Below are positions 61,242-64,000 of a stretch of DNA of 64,000 bases, piece by piece. Each line of letters opens with the position of its first letter. Position 1 is the stretch's first letter. Both the position numbers and the translations under genes were made by a program. Origin of the DNA: CAZUXY01 sp964624235 (GTDB taxonomy: Bacteria > Spirochaetota > UBA4802 > UBA5368); the NCBI GenBank assembly GCA_964624235.1, contig CAZUXY010000011.1, positions 19,993 through 83,992 of the forward strand, in the 5' to 3' direction. The notes under the pieces are model-generated. The model was not told where the DNA came from, ran no database searches, and saw only the letters and a program-made list of their open reading frames with translations.

Positions 61242-61907
61242 ATGGAAATCAAGGTGCTGAAAGACATTCTGGAATCGAATATCTCAAGAGCTGAAGAGAT
61301 AAGAGCCCTGCTTAAAGAAAAAAAGGTGTACATGTACGACATCATGAGTTCGCCGGGGTCGGGTAAAACCACTCTCGCTGACAGGATACTATCAGTTTTG
61401 AAAAATGAGTTCCGTTGTGCAGTTATAGAGGGAGACATCAAGACCACCAGGGACGCAGAGAGGCTGGCGAAGCATGAAATCCCCATAATGCAGATAGAAA
61501 CTTCTCTGTTCGGCGGTGATTGTCACCTTGAGAGTTCATGGATCCGCAAATGCCTTGAGAGTTTTAATCTGGATGAACTGGATGCGGTCTTTATAGAAAA
61601 CGTGGGCAACCTCGTATGTCCGGCCGAGTTTGAACTTGGCGACGATGAACGAATCGTTGTACTCAGCGTTACCGAGGGAGAGGACAAACCTCTCAAATAT
61701 CCGCTCATGTTCACCTCGTCCCAGACACTTGCCATAACCAAGACCGATCTTCTGCCTCACCTGGATTTCAGCATCGATGAACTCCTGGGGAATGTGAAAC
61801 GCGTAAATCCAAAAATGAATGTTTTTCCATTAAGCGCCAGGACCGGTGAAGGCATGAATACTTTTTTGGACCACCTGAGAAAAGGTATTCGTTCAAAAAT
61901 GAAATAA
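61242..61907 (+). CDS. hypB: Hydrogenase nickel incorporation GTPase HypB
   Basis: 221 residues from ATG 61242 with AGGAGG upstream. The P-loop is MSSPGSGKTTLAD; GDIKTTRDAERL, the zinc/nickel site GGDCHLE, IENVGNLVCP and TKTDLLPH follow. It delivers nickel to the large-subunit precursor with HypA. The N-terminus has no histidine-rich stretch or CxxCGC site, so it is the short, non-storage type. hypA is not in the window. Confidence 0.95.
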   Translation: MEIKVLKDILESNISRAEEIRALLKEKKVYMYDIMSSPGSGKTTLADRILSVLKNEFRCAVIEGDIKTTRDAERLAKHEIPIMQIETSLFGGDCHLESSWIRKCLESFNLDELDAVFIENVGNLVCPAEFELGDDERIVVLSVTEGEDKPLKYPLMFTSSQTLAITKTDLLPHLDFSIDELLGNVKRVNPKMNVFPLSARTGEGMNTFLDHLRKGIRSKMK

Positions 61908-62074
61908 TACTATGCCGCCGCTGCGGGGCAGAAAAATGAAACGGCGGAGTTGAAAATACAAAAGGGTGCTGCAATGCAGCAACTTTTTGTGCGGGCTGAA
62001 GGTAGACGCTGTTTCCAGAACCAATGGCGCACAATTGAACGGCATATATCCCCCTTGCCGTCTTAACATCGGAT

Positions 62075-62296
62075 TTAAACCCAGCGGCTTCGGCAGTAAC
62101 TTCTCCCTTCAGGAGTGAGTTGAAATCCTTCGGGGAGTTCAACGATAAGCTTTTCTTCTTTCAGGTCTTCCAGAATGCTTCGAAGCTCCGTTCCATCCAA
62201 TCCCAGGGTGCGTTCCAGTTCCTTCACACGCATAAAACCGCCGGTAGCGCTCCTGTGGTATATATCCTGTAAAATATTACATGTGGTCTGGTTCAT
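62075..62296 (-). CDS. Small winged-helix-like protein
   Basis: 73 residues, readable as one small winged helix: FMRVKELERTLGLDGTELRSI, then LEDLKEEKLIVELP and FQLTPEGRSYC. It could be a DNA-binding regulator of the neighbouring hypB. No ribosome site of note. I keep it because the fold is coherent. Confidence 0.5.
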   Translation of the reverse strand: MNQTTCNILQDIYHRSATGGFMRVKELERTLGLDGTELRSILEDLKEEKLIVELPEGFQLTPEGRSYCRSRWV

Positions 62297-62510
62297 TGGG
62301 GTCCCTGAAGTTCAACCTGGATGTTACAGTAAAATACTTTCCTTCTGTTTTCTGTGTCTATAATAAAAATACAAATCCGCATAACATCATAAATAATTGA
62401 CATCTTATTCAATATTATTGATATTAAACTGAAATATTGATAACTTCAATTCGTAGCGGATTATTCGGCGTGGGGGGAATCTCGTTCCGACCCTATACAG
62501 ATAAATAACT

Positions 62511-64000
62511 ATGACCGAAAAGAAAACCAAGATAGATAAAACAAAGGAAAACATTAAGGTTTCCAATCTCGATATCAAAGAGAAAAAGGAGCTCTTCGAC
62601 AGGTTTCTTCAGGCCGGAGGAGAGGTGGTTCGTGAACAACCGCGTAAGGGATTAACAGAATTCAACCGTGAAAAACAGAGAAATCGCACGGGCAGAATCG
62701 ATACACAGCGATATGGGCAAAAAACCGCAAAAACCGCAAGCCCTGAAGTTAAACCTGCACCCTCGGACAAAAACAAAAGAAGAACCGCCGCTCCTCAGGC
62801 ACCCGCCGGAAGAATCAATCCGATAGTGCGGTTTTTTCACCGCCTGCGCATTCGTTTCAGGCTTTTCTTCATGGGGATTTCCGATTTTTACGGCCTGAAT
62901 TTTTCCCCGAAATTCCTCGACAGACTCAACGGCGAGGTAAAAACCAACCTGCTGGAAATACAGCTGCTCTACCTGGATATTTTTAAAAAGAACCATCAGG
63001 ATGGAATTAAAATCATTAAGGACCTTGACCGGTTAAACCCGCTTTATTATGAACTTTTGGAAATGATTTCATCGGTCTTCGACCGTACCGTCATAAACCG
63101 TATTATAGAACATCATCTGCACTTCCCCAACGTTGAACAGAAAACCACCGACATCAGGGATCCGCTGATGGAGCTTTTTAAAAAGCTCTATGTGCTGTAT
63201 CCCTATCATGAATTCATCCTGTCCGCCTTTGAGAAAGCCGTTTCCCAGCAGATGAAGATCGAAAAGGAGAAGCAGTCGGTATATTCGTTGAAAAGAAAAA
63301 AAATCAAGAACGACCTTTATTTCGTGCTTCATAAGTTCACCCCCGCTCTTTACTGGCTTTTCAATCATTATAATGGATTTGTAATTCCCATGAATGATCC
63401 CATGATTCTTTCGCTACTGGGAATCTCTGAAAATGACATGCCCGGGAAGCGGGAACGCTTGCAGATGAGAGGGACGGCTGAAGAATCGATGGATGGTGAA
63501 CAATCAAAAAACACCGAGGTAGAGGAGGAACAGATCCCTGAAGACGTAAAAAAGGGAATGGAGTTGATGAACAGCCTTGACCTGTCCCAGCTGAAATCAA
63601 GGATCGACAGAAACGGCGTGTTCAAGTTCGTGAAGGACAACGATAAAATACTGCTGGCTCATATGCTGTTCATTGAGTTTGACGAGGAGTTTTCTTTCAT
63701 ACTTACCACCAGTAAAATCAAATATAACGTTCTTTTCACACAGGAGGGTAAAATCGATCATCGGACGCGCCTTTCTGATTTATATAATGAACTGCGTAAA
63801 ACAATGAATGTGTTCAAAGACTACGCCGATGTTCTGACCGATTATGAAAAAACGCGTCTGGAAAAACCCACCAGCAGTTCACAGTATATGGATTATTCGA
63901 ACCGGCTCACCGGTATCGATAAAAAGCGTAATACGATCGGGAAGAACATCAGAATGGCGGTCAGAAGTTTCATGGAAAAAATCGCTGAGCAATTGAAGAT
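62511..64000 (+). CDS. Large helical protein, unknown (3' truncated)
   Basis: The open frame runs from ATG 62511 to the end of the window, 496 complete codons, and is cut there. The first ~100 residues are basic and low-complexity (Lys/Arg/Pro/Ala: TAKTASPEVKPAPS style), followed by a helical body with VRFFHRLRIRFRLFF and FTPALYWLFNHYNGFVIPMN. The pattern resembles uncharacterised proteins of spirochaetes, which is a tentative impression only. A Glu-rich loop (TEVEEEQIPED) separates two helical halves. No function can be given. Confidence 0.75.
   Translation, partial: MTEKKTKIDKTKENIKVSNLDIKEKKELFDRFLQAGGEVVREQPRKGLTEFNREKQRNRTGRIDTQRYGQKTAKTASPEVKPAPSDKNKRRTAAPQAPAGRINPIVRFFHRLRIRFRLFFMGISDFYGLNFSPKFLDRLNGEVKTNLLEIQLLYLDIFKKNHQDGIKIIKDLDRLNPLYYELLEMISSVFDRTVINRIIEHHLHFPNVEQKTTDIRDPLMELFKKLYVLYPYHEFILSAFEKAVSQQMKIEKEKQSVYSLKRKKIKNDLYFVLHKFTPALYWLFNHYNGFVIPMNDPMILSLLGISENDMPGKRERLQMRGTAEESMDGEQSKNTEVEEEQIPEDVKKGMELMNSLDLSQLKSRIDRNGVFKFVKDNDKILLAHMLFIEFDEEFSFILTTSKIKYNVLFTQEGKIDHRTRLSDLYNELRKTMNVFKDYADVLTDYEKTRLEKPTSSSQYMDYSNRLTGIDKKRNTIGKNIRMAVRSFMEKIAEQLK

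Overview
The window looks like the chromosome of a Gram-negative anaerobe or facultative anaerobe with about 48% GC. Supporting features are outer-membrane and lipoprotein signals, a Tat-exported periplasmic [NiFe] hydrogenase with a tetraheme cytochrome, a K+-dependent membrane pyrophosphatase and a membrane Fe-S/heme oxidoreductase. A relative of the Spirochaetota (Leptospira-like) is my best guess, from the metX-metW pair, relaxed lipoboxes and the style of the large TPR and hypothetical proteins. This is inference; a deltaproteobacteria-like lineage cannot be excluded. A run of 10 N (26200-26209) shows it is a draft or metagenome scaffold.

Layout. 1-7.6 kb: a truncated M23 peptidase, a terpenoid-cyclase-fold protein, an envelope lipoprotein and beta-barrel pair, a glycosyltransferase, an atypical winged-helix regulator, a stand-alone DbpA-type RNA-binding protein and a methyltransferase. 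7.6-12.5 kb: the conserved rpmH-rnpA-yidD-yidC-jag-mnmE block; rpmH is only 52 codons. 12.5-21.8 kb: four TPR/envelope genes, including two giant tandem DUF3857/transglutaminase-like paralogues, the second lacking the catalytic triad. 21.8-26.8 kb: a glucuronokinase-like kinase with galU, nikR, a LysM/degenerate-M23 protein, a 111-bp MITE-like element and a cytidylate-kinase-like gene cut by the N gap. 27-36.2 kb: radical SAM protein, lysS, a YqaA protein, an alpha/beta hydrolase, a cupin-cyuA-M20 cluster and a 3-hydroxyacyl-CoA dehydrogenase. 36.3-41.1 kb: four overlapping minus-strand genes metX-metW-uvrB-nadC behind a complete SAM-I riboswitch with terminator and antiterminator. 41.4-46 kb: an electron-transfer Fe-S membrane protein and hppA, closed by a bidirectional terminator. 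46-50.7 kb: tsaD, ctpA, a small lipoprotein, a Nudix hydrolase and an unknown gene. 50.7-62 kb: the hydrogenase locus, with hypF-hypD-hypE-hypC on the minus strand and, divergently, cytochrome, maturation protease, small subunit, large subunit, then an AEC transporter and hypB. The window ends in a truncated large unknown protein.

How the parts fit. The hydrogenase module contains structural genes, electron acceptor, endopeptidase and Hyp factors B, C, D, E and F; hypA is not seen. NikR about 32 kb away would be the natural nickel sensor. H2 oxidation outside the cytoplasmic membrane would feed electrons to the tetraheme cytochrome. The Fe-S membrane protein, acyl-CoA dehydrogenase-type enzyme and pyrophosphatase suggest an energy-limited metabolism that saves pyrophosphate energy.

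The least explained part is the 1.1 kb between hypF and the hydrogenase operon. It carries two good sigma70-type promoters, each followed by a run of hairpins, the second ending at the cytochrome gene. It is the best candidate here for an undescribed regulatory RNA. The second striking point is that uvrB and nadC appear to be translationally coupled to SAM-riboswitch-controlled methionine genes.
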